From: Methanomicrobiales archaeon
GTDB taxonomy: Archaea > Halobacteriota > Methanomicrobia > Methanomicrobiales > Methanospirillaceae
Length of the DNA stretch: 64,000 nt
Assembly: GCA_022841205.1 (NCBI GenBank)
Contig: JALHCK010000006.1
Coordinates: forward strand, 1 to 64,000
Direction of reading: 5' to 3'
The notes beneath the pieces were generated by a model. That model searched no databases. It saw only the letters and a list, made by a program, of their open reading frames with translations, and was not told the origin of the DNA. Made by a program: the position numbers and the translations under genes. Positions 17,621 through 25,613 of the stretch are shown here, piece by piece. The stretch's first letter is position 1. The number at the start of each line of letters is the position of its first letter.

Positions 17621-17745
17621 ACTGCCCGGGCTCCGGACCCGCCAGACCGGACCGTTGTCTGGCTATGTAACGGCTGATCTCCACCGCCACAATCAGTTCA
17701 GGCAGAAAAGCTGTTATGAAACGATGAAAATCAGCCATCACTACA
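17621..17745. other. short intergenic stretch
   Basis: No gene seen; it contains the presumed upstream region of the decayed immunity-type gene. Confidence 0.4.
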
Positions 17746-18160
17746 ATGGACGGGCAAATTGCGGAGCTGGTGAGAAAGACCAGTCACAGGACAGCGGCAG
17801 CCCGGGTCGTCGATTGTGCAGAGCGTGTCCTTCCCATCTTCGAGGAAAGTCACCCAGGCGATACCCGCTCACGAAAGGCCATCTTATGATGCCTGGAGCA
17901 GCGTGTTCCGGATGGCCGACATCCGGAAAACTCCCCTCGCCGCTTATACCCCGGCCCGGGACGTTATCGAAGAGGATGCCGCCCGTTCGGCTGCCTGTAC
18001 AGCAGGTCATGCCATGCAACAGCCCATGTCCTCACCCACGCCATCGCTCCAGCAACATATGCGGCCGCAGATGCACCGGGCCGCTGCCGTCCCAGCTTAT
18101 GGCGCTACGTCACGATGCAGGAACGGAACTGGTAGTACCAGCACCTGATCCAGGTTAAAC
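17746..18160 (+). pseudogene. decayed putative immunity protein (Imm-5-like family)
   Basis: Reading across frames recovers one protein family. Frame one from ATG 17746: DCAERVLPIFEESHPGD, ended by TGA at 17887. Frame two continues with RMADIRKTPLAAY and EDAARSAACTAGHAM. Frame three continues with ATAHVLTHAIAPATYAA and QERNW, then a TAG at 18133, then YQHL. Order, spacing and motifs match the roughly 150-residue putative immunity proteins that bacteria and archaea use against polymorphic toxins. At least two frameshifts and one internal stop are needed, so the gene is dead. No toxin gene is seen nearby. The family name rests on remembered motif patterns and should be checked by a frameshift-aware search. 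Confidence 0.7.
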
Positions 18161-18212
18161 CTGATCAGGTTAAAATAACAGCGGGACTCCTGACTCTCTC
18201 CATTCCCGGTGG

Positions 18213-18623
18213 TTACTCATCGGGCACTGTATCGATCTCTTTTGCATAGGGTTTAATATCGATGACCGGAGTGCCGTCAATGGCATCCAGCCCCCGGACC
18301 CGGAGGATACCATCTTTTACCCCTATTAGATCGACAAGGGAGAGTGCGACAGGGTTTGGCCGGTCGGGCGACCGGGTGGCAAAGACCCCGTGCTCTACTG
18401 GGTTGTGCGGCGGAAATACCCGGAGGGATCTCCGGTCGGCACTATCGAACCAGCAGAGAACAAAGAGGTGTTTTCTCTCTCCTATCCGAAAGAGTCCCGG
18501 TTGATAAGGTGGATCGATGACAATTTCCGAGACAATATCGGACAACCTCCCCTGGCGGGGGGCATCACCCCTCTGCCGGTAGGTTGACCTGACATGACCG
18601 ATCGGGTGGAGCTCAATGCTCAT
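18213..18623 (-). CDS. trmO: TrmO-like tRNA-methyltransferase (TsaA domain)
   Basis: A 136-residue TsaA/TrmO-domain protein. The family methylates N6 of threonylcarbamoyl-adenosine at position 37 of certain tRNAs using S-adenosylmethionine. Visible motifs: IELHPIGHVRSTY at the N-terminus, GDAPRQGR, a central FVLCWFDSA, then FATRSPDRPNPVALSLV (the RSP-x-RPNP signature) and GTPVIDIKPYAKEID near the end. The start is ATG 18623, with GGAGG nine bases upstream; it overlaps the FmdE-domain gene by 11 bases, so translation is coupled. It is the last gene of the ABC-importer operon. Two more paralogues lie at 36572-37531. Because it sits with metal-importer genes, a non-tRNA role cannot be excluded. 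Confidence 0.85.
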   Translation of the reverse strand: MSIELHPIGHVRSTYRQRGDAPRQGRLSDIVSEIVIDPPYQPGLFRIGERKHLFVLCWFDSADRRSLRVFPPHNPVEHGVFATRSPDRPNPVALSLVDLIGVKDGILRVRGLDAIDGTPVIDIKPYAKEIDTVPDE

Positions 18624-19275
18624 GACCGGGACGGCCTCCTTTCCCCGAGAGCATTTCCGAACAGGGGATGCATACCCGCAGGCCATCGACCATGCTGGTC
18701 CTGGCATCGGCTACCGGTTCACCGCAGCTGGCACAGGTTATGGTGGTAAAGATACTGGCCATCTTTGGGGTCTCCAGGCGGACTTCCCGGATATCCAGGA
18801 TATCTTTCTCTGGTGCAGCCAGGATCCGGGCAGCAGCACCCTCCATCAGGGAGCGATACTCTGCCGGTTCACCAGCCGTTGCCTTGCCTGAAAAAACCCT
18901 TTTCCGGAGATTGTCCATCATCGCTGCCCGGTCCGGACTGTCTGCTCTCCTCACCAGGATCCGGATCCCCCGGCCACTGTCCCGGGAGATGAACGTGAAT
19001 GCGTGCTTGCCATAGTCCCTGATAGCCAGGTTGCCTTTCCCGGCTGTGCACCCGGTCACCATCTGGATGGCATCAACTCCGCAGGCATCGGTCTCGGCGA
19101 TACAGACGAGTTCTTCATCGTACGGCCGCTTCACACCGAGCGTTCTCATCGCGGTGGTTGCCACCCGGTATCCCGTGGCCAGGCCCGGGCAGGTATGGCC
19201 GTGGAACCGGACACACGCCTCAAATGACGGGTATTTATCCTGGTAACCGGGTTCTTCATCGGTTGTTTTACGCAT
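18613..19275 (-). CDS. FmdE-domain protein with C-terminal zinc finger
   Basis: A 220-residue protein. Residues about 14-160 are the FmdE domain with FHGHTCPGLATGYR (metal-binding H and C), ETDACGVDAIQMVTGC and a following GKGNLAIRDYGK. The C-terminus has a zinc-finger pair, CASCGEPV and CIPCSEM. The name comes from an open frame copurified with molybdenum formylmethanofuran dehydrogenase, but most homologues are not enzyme subunits and are found beside metal or cofactor transport genes, as here: it follows the ABC ATPase by 28 bases and overlaps TrmO. It may act in molybdenum/tungsten or another metal's handling; inference from context. Confidence 0.85.
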   Translation of the reverse strand: MRKTTDEEPGYQDKYPSFEACVRFHGHTCPGLATGYRVATTAMRTLGVKRPYDEELVCIAETDACGVDAIQMVTGCTAGKGNLAIRDYGKHAFTFISRDSGRGIRILVRRADSPDRAAMMDNLRKRVFSGKATAGEPAEYRSLMEGAAARILAAPEKDILDIREVRLETPKMASIFTTITCASCGEPVADARTSMVDGLRVCIPCSEMLSGKGGRPGHEH

Positions 19276-19303
19276 ACCTTTACCACTGTACGGTGATGGC
19301 TGA

Positions 19304-20083
19304 TCAATCCTTCAATGCTTCACTGGCCGGTTCGCTGGGAACCACGCATCGCACGCCGCCCAGTTCCCCGATGATGACCGGGAGGCCATATACGTCTTCG
19401 ATTACCCCGGGGGTAACCACATCGTGGCCTCCGTGCACATGCACCCTCCCCCCTTTCAGGAAGATGAACCGGTCGGCGAACCTGAGCGCCTGGTTGAGAT
19501 CGTGCATGGTCATGATCGCTGCAATATGGTGCTCCCGGACGATATGGGTGATGGTTGAGAGGATGCTGACCTGGTTCTTGAGGTCGAGGTTGCTCGTCGG
19601 TTCGTCGAGGAGGAGGATTTTGGGCTCCTGGACAAGCGAGCGTGCGATGGCGACCTTCTGGAGTTCCCCGCCACTCATCTGATCGATATACGCAAGGCGG
19701 AGGTGTTCCATGGAGAGCCGGCGAAAGATTGCATCAACGATTTTGAGGTCCTTCTCCGTCACATCCCACCCGATATGCGGCCGCCTGCCCAGTAGCACGG
19801 CATCGAATGCGGTGAGCCGCCCGGTTTCCACCCGCTGGGGGACATAGCCGACCCGGCGGGCGATCTCCATCATGTCGAGCCCGTAGAGATCTTCCCCATC
19901 AAGAGAGACCAGCCCCGCTCTTGGCGTGAGGATCCGGTTCAGGCATTTCAGGAGCGTGGTCTTGCCTACACCGTTTGGCCCAAGAATTGCAACGATCTCG
20001 CCTGCATCGATGGAAAATGCAATCTCGTTCAGCACTTCCCGGTTCCGGTAGAAGAACCGGAGCTCATCGACCGAGAGGATCAT
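19304..20083 (-). CDS. ABC transporter ATPase, FecE/BtuD type
   Basis: A 259-residue ATP-binding subunit from ATG 20083 (MILSVDEL). Walker A is GPNGVGKTTLL, the Q-loop lies in VGYVPQRVE, the signature is QMSGGELQKVAIARS, Walker B is ILLLDEPTSNLD and the switch histidine is in MTMHDLNQ. It powers the adjacent permease. The start overlaps the permease stop by 4 bases. The FecE/BtuD subgroup energises import of iron-siderophores, cobalamin, heme, or in some cases molybdate/tungstate. Confidence 0.93.
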   Translation of the reverse strand: MILSVDELRFFYRNREVLNEIAFSIDAGEIVAILGPNGVGKTTLLKCLNRILTPRAGLVSLDGEDLYGLDMMEIARRVGYVPQRVETGRLTAFDAVLLGRRPHIGWDVTEKDLKIVDAIFRRLSMEHLRLAYIDQMSGGELQKVAIARSLVQEPKILLLDEPTSNLDLKNQVSILSTITHIVREHHIAAIMTMHDLNQALRFADRFIFLKGGRVHVHGGHDVVTPGVIEDVYGLPVIIGELGGVRCVVPSEPASEALKD

Positions 20084-21150
20084 CGCCGATACCCCTTGAG
20101 GAGGAGACACAGGAAGATTGGAGCTCCCAAAAACGCGGTCAGGACTGCGACCGGCAGGACATAGGGTGCAAGAATCAGCCTCGCGACTGTATCTGATGCC
20201 AGCAGGAGGATTCCACCCATGACACAGGATCCCGGGATGAGGTACCGCTGGTCGTCGCCGATTATCCTCCTGACCATGTGCGGGCAGACCAGTCCCACAA
20301 AGCCGATCACCCCAAGAAATGCGACGATCACCGCAGAGACCAGAGCGGCGACGACCATCCCTGCCATGCGTACCCATTCCACGTTGACCCCAAGCCCTTT
20401 CGCCGCTTCATCTCCGGCATCGATGGCGTTGTAGTTCCACCGGTTCGCGATGAAGAACAGTGTCGCCCCTGCGACAATTACGGCCATGAGGGTGAGCTCG
20501 GGCCAGTTAATCCGTCCCACGTCACCGAACGTCCAGAAAACCACTGCCGCGAGCTGTGCATCGTTTGAAAAGTACTGGAGGAACATTGTCCCCGCCGTGA
20601 AGAGTGATGAGAGCGCTACACCGGCAAGCACCATGACCTCGGGAGATGCCCCCTTGATACGCGAGATTAGCAGGATGACGGCGGTCGCCAGCAGGCAGAA
20701 GATGAATGCCATGACGGTGGTCAGGTAGGGATTGTTGATGATTACGGCATCGGCAGTTCTCGATTGCATTGTGCCGGTACCAAGGGCGATGATCGAGACT
20801 GCAGCGCCAAACGCTCCGGCGTTTGAGATACCAAGGGTGAAGGGCGAACCGAGCGGGTTTCGGAGGATGGACTGCATCGCGACCCCGGCGACTGCAAGCC
20901 CAGCCCCTGCTGCGATAGCTGCAAGCGCCTGGGGGAGCCGGATGTTCCAGATGATCGCGTCCCACTTTGTTGATACGTTCTGGCCAAGGAGGGTCTGCAT
21001 GACTTCTGACAGTGGGATTGCAACTGCACCGACAGATATTGAATACACGAAGAGCAGGGAGAGGAGAACGATCCCCCCCAGTATCCAGATGACCTTATTC
21101 CGGACGTACCGGAGGTAATCAGCCGGAACCTCCCCATCTGCAAAGTGCAT
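20080..21150 (-). CDS. ABC transporter permease, FecCD/BtuC type
   Basis: A 356-residue permease with about 10 spans. Family marks: LPQALAAIAAGAGLAVAGVAMQ (the RLPR-x-L...GA-x-LA-x-G motif), NPLGSPFTLGISNAGAFGAA, and GVIGFVGLVCPHMVRRI (coupling helix), which identify the FecCD family. It forms the membrane channel for the substrate delivered by the binding lipoprotein. Second gene of the operon: 42 bases after the binding protein gene and overlapping the ATPase gene by 4. Confidence 0.93.
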   Translation of the reverse strand: MHFADGEVPADYLRYVRNKVIWILGGIVLLSLLFVYSISVGAVAIPLSEVMQTLLGQNVSTKWDAIIWNIRLPQALAAIAAGAGLAVAGVAMQSILRNPLGSPFTLGISNAGAFGAAVSIIALGTGTMQSRTADAVIINNPYLTTVMAFIFCLLATAVILLISRIKGASPEVMVLAGVALSSLFTAGTMFLQYFSNDAQLAAVVFWTFGDVGRINWPELTLMAVIVAGATLFFIANRWNYNAIDAGDEAAKGLGVNVEWVRMAGMVVAALVSAVIVAFLGVIGFVGLVCPHMVRRIIGDDQRYLIPGSCVMGGILLLASDTVARLILAPYVLPVAVLTAFLGAPIFLCLLLKGYRR

Positions 21151-21192
21151 AACCGCTCACCTCCTCCAGTATCGTGTGAAAACCTGCCCTTA

Positions 21193-22356
21193 TCACTCCT
21201 TCAACACCGGAATCTGCGAGAATCCCAGGTTTCCATACTGGCTGTTCAATTCGGAGAAGACCGGCTTTCCCACGAAGAAAGAAAAGAGCTCATCGGCCTT
21301 CTGTACCGGGTCAACATCAGCGAACCGGTCAGGGTAAAGGATTTTACCGATAAAGTAAGCATCAGCGAACACGGATTCGTAGTTTATGTTGTAGAAGTTG
21401 TAGGGGAACACACCGTAAACCCTGCCCTCTTTCGCCGCAGTTAGACCCTGGAGTGCCGGATCGTTCTTCAGCTCCCCGATTGCCCCTTCGCTGCCAGGCT
21501 GGATTGTTGCGACATCGATGAAGATGAACTCAGGGTCCCAGTCAACGAGAGCTTCCTTGGCGATATCTGCGTGTGCGATTCCCATCCCCGCTGCGGCGTT
21601 CTGTGCATGTATCCAGAGGAACGGGGGGTATGCCGGCTCTGTGGAGATAATCCCATGGGTACCGGCAGAACTGACACCGCCCACGTAGACGAATTTTTGT
21701 TCGGAAGCCGGGATGTCTGCCGTACGCCGCTCGAGATCCTTAATCGTCTCTTCGATATAGGCAATCACCTCTTCTGCACGGTCATCCTTTCCAAGTATCT
21801 TACCCATCATTCGGAGGCCCGCATGCATATCGGCTTTTTCTTCCCCATTCCGCAGTGACCCATAGGGAAATGAAACGACCGGGATGCCTGTCTTCTCCTG
21901 GAGCTTGTCTGCTTCGGGTCCACTGGTGGCATATGTCGTGCCGGTTGAACCGGTCTTGAAGATGACATCCGGTCCTATCCCGATGATCTTCTCGGGGTCA
22001 TCCCTGCCCCTGAACTCTCCTATAAGGGGAAGGTCCCTGAACTGGGAACCGAATGAGAGGGAGTACGGTCGTCCTTCCGGAACCCTGACGTCCTTCTCGA
22101 TATCATCCACACCTATGACAAGATCCTGACCCTGGAGATATACCAGGTAGCGCATACACCCGGAACCCGAGCAGATAACACTCTCAGGGGGTGAAACAGC
22201 GGTTATCTCCCGCCCAAATCCATCCTTCAGGGTAAGCATTGATGTGGTTGGGACGGTGGTCCCGGTGGGAGGCTGGGATGTATCGATGCACCCGGTCATC
22301 ATGATTGCCATGCAGGATGCGAGGAGTATCACTATGATGGGAGGAATTCTCTTCAT
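21193..22356 (-). CDS. ABC transporter substrate-binding lipoprotein, BtuF/FepB type
   Basis: A 387-residue secreted binding protein. The N-terminus is a lipoprotein signal: basic MKR, hydrophobic stretch PPIIVILLASCMAIMM, then TGC, where the cysteine would be lipid-anchored. The mature part has a threonine-rich linker, a first Rossmann-like lobe (VICSGSGCMRYLVYL), KIIGIGPDVIFKTG, and a long helix into the second lobe, typical of cluster A-II periplasmic binding proteins. Start at ATG 22356; a GTG at 22377 would add seven residues. It is first in a five-gene operon with permease, ATPase, FmdE-domain protein and TrmO. Ligand not readable: iron chelate, cobalamin, or molybdate/tungstate are options. 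Confidence 0.9.
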   Translation of the reverse strand: MKRIPPIIVILLASCMAIMMTGCIDTSQPPTGTTVPTTSMLTLKDGFGREITAVSPPESVICSGSGCMRYLVYLQGQDLVIGVDDIEKDVRVPEGRPYSLSFGSQFRDLPLIGEFRGRDDPEKIIGIGPDVIFKTGSTGTTYATSGPEADKLQEKTGIPVVSFPYGSLRNGEEKADMHAGLRMMGKILGKDDRAEEVIAYIEETIKDLERRTADIPASEQKFVYVGGVSSAGTHGIISTEPAYPPFLWIHAQNAAAGMGIAHADIAKEALVDWDPEFIFIDVATIQPGSEGAIGELKNDPALQGLTAAKEGRVYGVFPYNFYNINYESVFADAYFIGKILYPDRFADVDPVQKADELFSFFVGKPVFSELNSQYGNLGFSQIPVLKE

Positions 22357-22391
22357 ACAATTTCTATTCTTCGTCACATTATTTCAATTTA

Positions 22392-22409
22392 ATATTATAT
22401 CCATAATAT
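22392..22409. promoter_or_regulatory. palindromic operator overlapping the ABC-operon promoter
   Basis: ATATTAT (22392-22398) and ATAATAT (22403-22409) form a perfect inverted repeat around ATCC, 36-53 bases upstream of the binding-protein ATG. Read on the minus strand it contains ATAATATT, which fits a TATA box about 25 bases before a plausible start site. A repressor binding here would block TATA recognition, as metal-dependent repressors do; the identity of such a repressor is inference. Confidence 0.55.
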
Positions 22410-22477
22410 CCGCACTGAAGAAAATTGTGATATGTGTGAAGAAGTATCCTTAATATGAACGATAACCCCTGCGGGAT

Positions 22478-22807
22478 TTAATGGGTCCACTCGATTATTT
22501 TGATGCCGGGCCCAAGCGCCTTGATGATGCAGTCCCGCATATCGGCATAATGGGGACAGGGAAATCCGATTGGATTTCCCCTGGTAATGCATGATGCGAA
22601 CACGATCGCTTCCGCTCCCCGTTCGACCATCATTTTTGCCCGGGGAATCGCCCTCTTCCCCGGGCATCCGCCACATGTAACGAACCCGGCGATGTCAACG
22701 GGCCCGGTCTCCTGGAATGCTCCTTTTCCCTCTCTGGTCACGATGAAATCCGTGGTCGCCGGGCACATATCCTCGGTCATCATGCAGCGGATGATCCCAA
22801 CTTTCAT
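22478..22807 (-). CDS. CGGC-domain protein
   Basis: A 109-residue protein from ATG 22807. It carries CMMTEDMCPATTDF near the N-terminus, the hallmark VTCGGCPGKRAIPRAK in the middle and CPHYADMRD later; VFASCITRGNPIGFPCP holds further cysteines. CGGC proteins are small, cysteine-rich and widespread in anaerobes, with a presumed metal-binding role and no proven function. The ATG overlaps by 4 bases (ATGA) the stop of a 31-codon membrane-peptide frame. Confidence 0.8.
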   Translation of the reverse strand: MKVGIIRCMMTEDMCPATTDFIVTREGKGAFQETGPVDIAGFVTCGGCPGKRAIPRAKMMVERGAEAIVFASCITRGNPIGFPCPHYADMRDCIIKALGPGIKIIEWTH

Positions 22808-22899
22808 ACAGGCAGGTCTTCCCCGCATCCGATAATTCCTTTGATTATCCCAACCACTTCCCAACCAGCAAAAAGAACCCCGATGATGCTTGAAATCAC
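22804..22899 (-). CDS. possible 31-residue membrane peptide, or read-through tail of the J-domain gene
   Basis: A GTG frame (22899) of 31 codons stops in the ATGA that starts the CGGC gene; GGAAGG is found about nine bases upstream. The peptide begins ISSIIGVLFAGWEVVGII, a typical membrane span, and ends GCGEDLPV. The same frame is also the in-frame continuation of the J-domain gene past its TAG stop, so it may be that protein's lost membrane anchor. Either reading is possible. Confidence 0.4.
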   Translation of the reverse strand: MISSIIGVLFAGWEVVGIIKGIIGCGEDLPV

Positions 22900-22929
22900 C
22901 CCACGAAACCTTCCAGCCCGGACCGCTGC

Positions 22930-23241
22930 CTATCCCCAGATAGGATCTTCCCCGAATCGCTCCATCCAGAAGTCAGCGGGACTCTGTTCAAGATCCCGTG
23001 CGAGATCCTCGATCCGGAACGAGAAAATATGGTTCGTGCAGTAATCGACCAGGAGATCGTAGGCCTTTTTGATCCGGATGGTCATCTCGTGCGCAACCGC
23101 GGGTTCCTGTTGGGAAACATCGGGATGCCATGTCTTGATCTGTTCGTGGTATCTCTGCCGGATCTCGTTTAAAGAGGCATGCTCCGGGATTCCCAGCACC
23201 TCTGCCGCTTCCCTGAGAACTGCAGGAGTGACATCGGCCAT
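22930..23241 (-). CDS. small J-domain protein
   Basis: A 103-residue protein. Residues about 13-70 form a DnaJ-type J domain: AAEVLGIPEHASLNEIRQRY (helices I-II), the diagnostic HPDVS loop, then IRIKKAYDLLVDYC (helix III). After that comes a short tail ending in FGEDPIWG and a TAG stop. J domains stimulate the ATPase of DnaK chaperones; with no other domain it could be a specialised cochaperone. The cysteine desulfurase gene starts on the other strand 87 bases away, and J proteins work with DnaK in FeS assembly, but a link here is inference. Confidence 0.8.
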   Translation of the reverse strand: MADVTPAVLREAAEVLGIPEHASLNEIRQRYHEQIKTWHPDVSQQEPAVAHEMTIRIKKAYDLLVDYCTNHIFSFRIEDLARDLEQSPADFWMERFGEDPIWG

Positions 23242-23328
23242 GTATTATCTGTTCCACCGATCCTGCGATAATGGTTCGTGACGCAAACGATCCCTTTTTG
23301 CTGGTGGTTGTCAGATCATCTGAAACAG

Positions 23329-24501
23329 ATGGCCATCGATCAAAAACCTCTCATCTATCTCAACAATGCGGCGACCAGCTGGCCGAAACCCCCCGGGGTG
23401 CTGGCAGCGATTGAAAAATCCCTCTCCCTTCCGGTCTTTGGGTCAGGGAGGACGACCGGGACCCAGGGTGAGGATTACATCACGAAGGCCCGGGAGGGGC
23501 TCTCCTCTCTCCTGGGAGGAGTTCCTCCCGAACATCTTGTGTTCACACATAACGCAACGGATTCCCTTAACATCCTCATATCCGGCTTTCTGGCTGGAAT
23601 AAAGGGAGAATGCCATGCCCTCACTACGGCACTGGACCACAACTCCGTGCTCCGGCCACTCAACGAGTACGGGCAGCAGCATCGTATCCGGCTGGATATC
23701 ATTCCTTTCAAGGACTGTTCCGTCAGCCCCGATGCTGTGGAAGCATCCATCAGGCACGACACCCGGCTCATGGTCATGACCCATGGCAGCAACGTGCTCG
23801 GCTCAGTGCAGGATATAAAGGCTATCGGGGATCTCCTGCATGACCATGGGATTTACTTCATCGTTGACGGTGCCCAGACTGCCGGCCATATCCCTGTCGA
23901 TCTGGAGAGCCTGCCGATCGATGCCTTCGTCTTTACCGGGCACAAAGGCCTGCTCGGCGTGCCTGGGACTGGGGGGTTCTACATCCGGGATCCGGAGGCA
24001 GTCGCACCCGTGCGGTTCGGCGGGACCGGGACGGACTCGTTCTCGCTGCTCCACCCCCGCGGGATGCCCGAACGCTTCGAGATCGGGACCCATAATTATC
24101 CCGGCCTCGCAGCTCTTGCGGCCGGTGTTGAATTCATCGAAGAAAAAGGGATACCATCGATCATGGAGAAGGCGGAAAAACAAACCGCGTTTCTCATCAG
24201 GGAACTTGAGAAAGAGAAGAATATCACGATCTACAATGAACATCCGGACCTGCCGATCATCGCCTTCAATATCAGGGGCCTCCAGAACGATGACGTGGGA
24301 TTCATGCTGGCCCGGGGATACCACATCATTGCCCGTACGGGCCTTCACTGTGCACCCCTTGTGCACGATGCCATTGACGGAGGTGAGGGCTGCGTACGAA
24401 TCAGCCACTCATGGTTCACGACCGATGAAGAATGCCGGATTGCAGCGGATGCCATACGGAGGATTGCCGGGAATGCGGATTCTGCGGTCGGTCAGGCATA
24501 A
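23329..24501 (+). CDS. cysteine desulfurase-like class V aminotransferase
   Basis: A 390-residue PLP enzyme from ATG 23329 (MAIDQKPLIYLNNAATSWPKP). Motifs: YLNNAATSWPKP (N-terminal family mark), FTHNATDSLNILI, FIVDGAQTAGHIPVD (Asp binding PLP), FTGHKGLLGVPGTGG (the Schiff-base lysine) and IARTGLHCAPLVH (the catalytic cysteine position). This matches the group II cysteine desulfurases (SufS/CsdA side) found in many anaerobes, which release sulfur from cysteine for FeS or other thio-cofactors. A GTG at 23278 gives a longer frame with no family support. The next gene starts 23 bases downstream and may be cotranscribed. Confidence 0.88.
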   Translation: MAIDQKPLIYLNNAATSWPKPPGVLAAIEKSLSLPVFGSGRTTGTQGEDYITKAREGLSSLLGGVPPEHLVFTHNATDSLNILISGFLAGIKGECHALTTALDHNSVLRPLNEYGQQHRIRLDIIPFKDCSVSPDAVEASIRHDTRLMVMTHGSNVLGSVQDIKAIGDLLHDHGIYFIVDGAQTAGHIPVDLESLPIDAFVFTGHKGLLGVPGTGGFYIRDPEAVAPVRFGGTGTDSFSLLHPRGMPERFEIGTHNYPGLAALAAGVEFIEEKGIPSIMEKAEKQTAFLIRELEKEKNITIYNEHPDLPIIAFNIRGLQNDDVGFMLARGYHIIARTGLHCAPLVHDAIDGGEGCVRISHSWFTTDEECRIAADAIRRIAGNADSAVGQA

Positions 24502-24523
24502 GCTCTGTGCGGACGGATCATTC

Positions 24524-24841
24524 ATGAAGGAGTTCCTCCTGGATGCCCCGGTAACCGAGGGCTTTTTCGCCTACCTCGGGAACTTCGGGCAGGTCGAATC
24601 ACTCCCAGGTGTCGGCGAGGGATTCTACAGGTTCGAGAAGCCTGACTGGTTCTCCATAAAGGGATTTTCCGGGGATACGACAGTCGAGGTCAGGTTCAAA
24701 AAGGAAGTGATGGACCTGACCATCGACTTTGTCTATTTCCTCGTCTCTTCGTTCCAGGAGGGGACGGTTGACCTCTCCGGCCTGAAAAAGAGGGAACAGG
24801 TCATCGAGGAGCGAGTACGGAAGCACCTGTACGGGGCATGA
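24524..24841 (+). CDS. conserved small protein of unknown function
   Basis: A 105-residue protein rich in aromatic and acidic residues (GFFAYLGNFGQVESLPG, FYRFEKPDWFSIKGF). It has no signal or membrane segment. The compact beta-rich look with a helical end (KKREQVIEERVRKHLYG) suggests a small soluble domain. It lies between a cysteine desulfurase gene and a methyltransferase gene, 15 bases before the latter, so it is part of that operon. I do not recognise the family. Confidence 0.65.
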   Translation: MKEFLLDAPVTEGFFAYLGNFGQVESLPGVGEGFYRFEKPDWFSIKGFSGDTTVEVRFKKEVMDLTIDFVYFLVSSFQEGTVDLSGLKKREQVIEERVRKHLYGA

Positions 24842-24856
24842 TAGAAGGAGCGAAGA

Positions 24857-25429
24857 GTGCTGCAGGACGTATTTGAGGAATATGCTGGTGACTATGACAG
24901 GTGGTTTGATGAGCACAACGACGAGTATCAGAAAGAGCTCTCCCGCATCCGCCAGGTCCTCCCTTCACCCGACTCCCGTTCCATCGAAATCGGGGTCGGC
25001 TCCGGGCGGTTTGCAGTCCCCCTGGGAATAAGGATCGGGATCGAACCGTCCCGTGCCCTCTGCCGGATGGCACAGGCACGGGGAATAGAGGTGATCAGAG
25101 GGAGAGCCGAGGCCCTCCCACTCGGGGATGGATGCTGTTCCCTGGCGCTTTTCGTAACGGTAATCTGCTTCCTGGACAACCCTGAAGCGGCATTCAGGGA
25201 AATCCACCGGACCCTCTCTTCCCCGGGATACCTTATTACTGCCTTTATCGTGCGGGAGGGGAAGATACACCGGAAATATCTCCGGGAGGGTGGAAAGGGG
25301 CGGTTTCTCTCCCGTGCCCGGTTCTATTCACAGGAAGAAGTGAGTTCATTCCTGAAAGAGACCGGGTTTGAAGTCAGGGACATAGATACAAGGTCCGGCT
25401 TTTGTGTAATCGCCGCACAAAAAGTCTGA
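24857..25429 (+). CDS. class I SAM-dependent methyltransferase
   Basis: A 190-residue enzyme with a Methyltransf_11 core. Motif I is IEIGVGSGRFAVPLG, the acidic motif II is IGIEPSR, and motif III lies near AEALPLGDGCCSLALFVTVICFLD, with the usual FREIHRTLSSPGYLI after it. The start is GTG, decided by AAGGAG placed exactly six bases upstream. Substrate unknown. It is the third gene of the group starting with the cysteine desulfurase. Confidence 0.85.
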   Translation: MLQDVFEEYAGDYDRWFDEHNDEYQKELSRIRQVLPSPDSRSIEIGVGSGRFAVPLGIRIGIEPSRALCRMAQARGIEVIRGRAEALPLGDGCCSLALFVTVICFLDNPEAAFREIHRTLSSPGYLITAFIVREGKIHRKYLREGGKGRFLSRARFYSQEEVSSFLKETGFEVRDIDTRSGFCVIAAQKV

Positions 25430-25613
25430 GAGAATGGTAATGCAAGGTTATTTGCCAGAACCTTGCACTCCTCGCATATCTGTGCGTTTACAGAAAAACA
25501 ACTGATGTAATGGCACCTTTGAATACCTGGCCGGGCTTCTTTACCAGTAACTACTTCACAGGCCGCACCCGGGCGGGTCAAGGTTTATTGCGTTCCAGAC
25601 CGATTTTCTGCGC
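25430..25613. promoter_or_regulatory. promoter of the hydrolase gene
   Basis: GGTTTATTG at 25582-25590 lies about 28 bases before the GTG start of the next gene, and no ribosome site is present between them. This is the spacing of an archaeal TATA box to a leaderless transcript start. Confidence 0.45.

Noticed and set aside
17655..18158. A single 167-codon plus-strand frame
   Set aside because: It is a chance frame across the decayed immunity-type gene; the family motifs are spread over three frames, so I call a pseudogene instead.
18613..19275. True subunit E of formylmethanofuran dehydrogenase
   Set aside because: The FmdE domain is not a proven enzyme subunit, and the gene sits in an importer operon rather than with fmd/fwd genes.
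19975..21118. Plus-strand frames opposite the ABC permease and ATPase
   Set aside because: Antisense to genes with complete Walker and FecCD motifs; no start signals.
22930..22932. Pyrrolysine read-through of TAG in the J-domain gene
   Set aside because: The order suggested by the window is not known to encode pyrrolysine, and no PYLIS-like evidence is seen.
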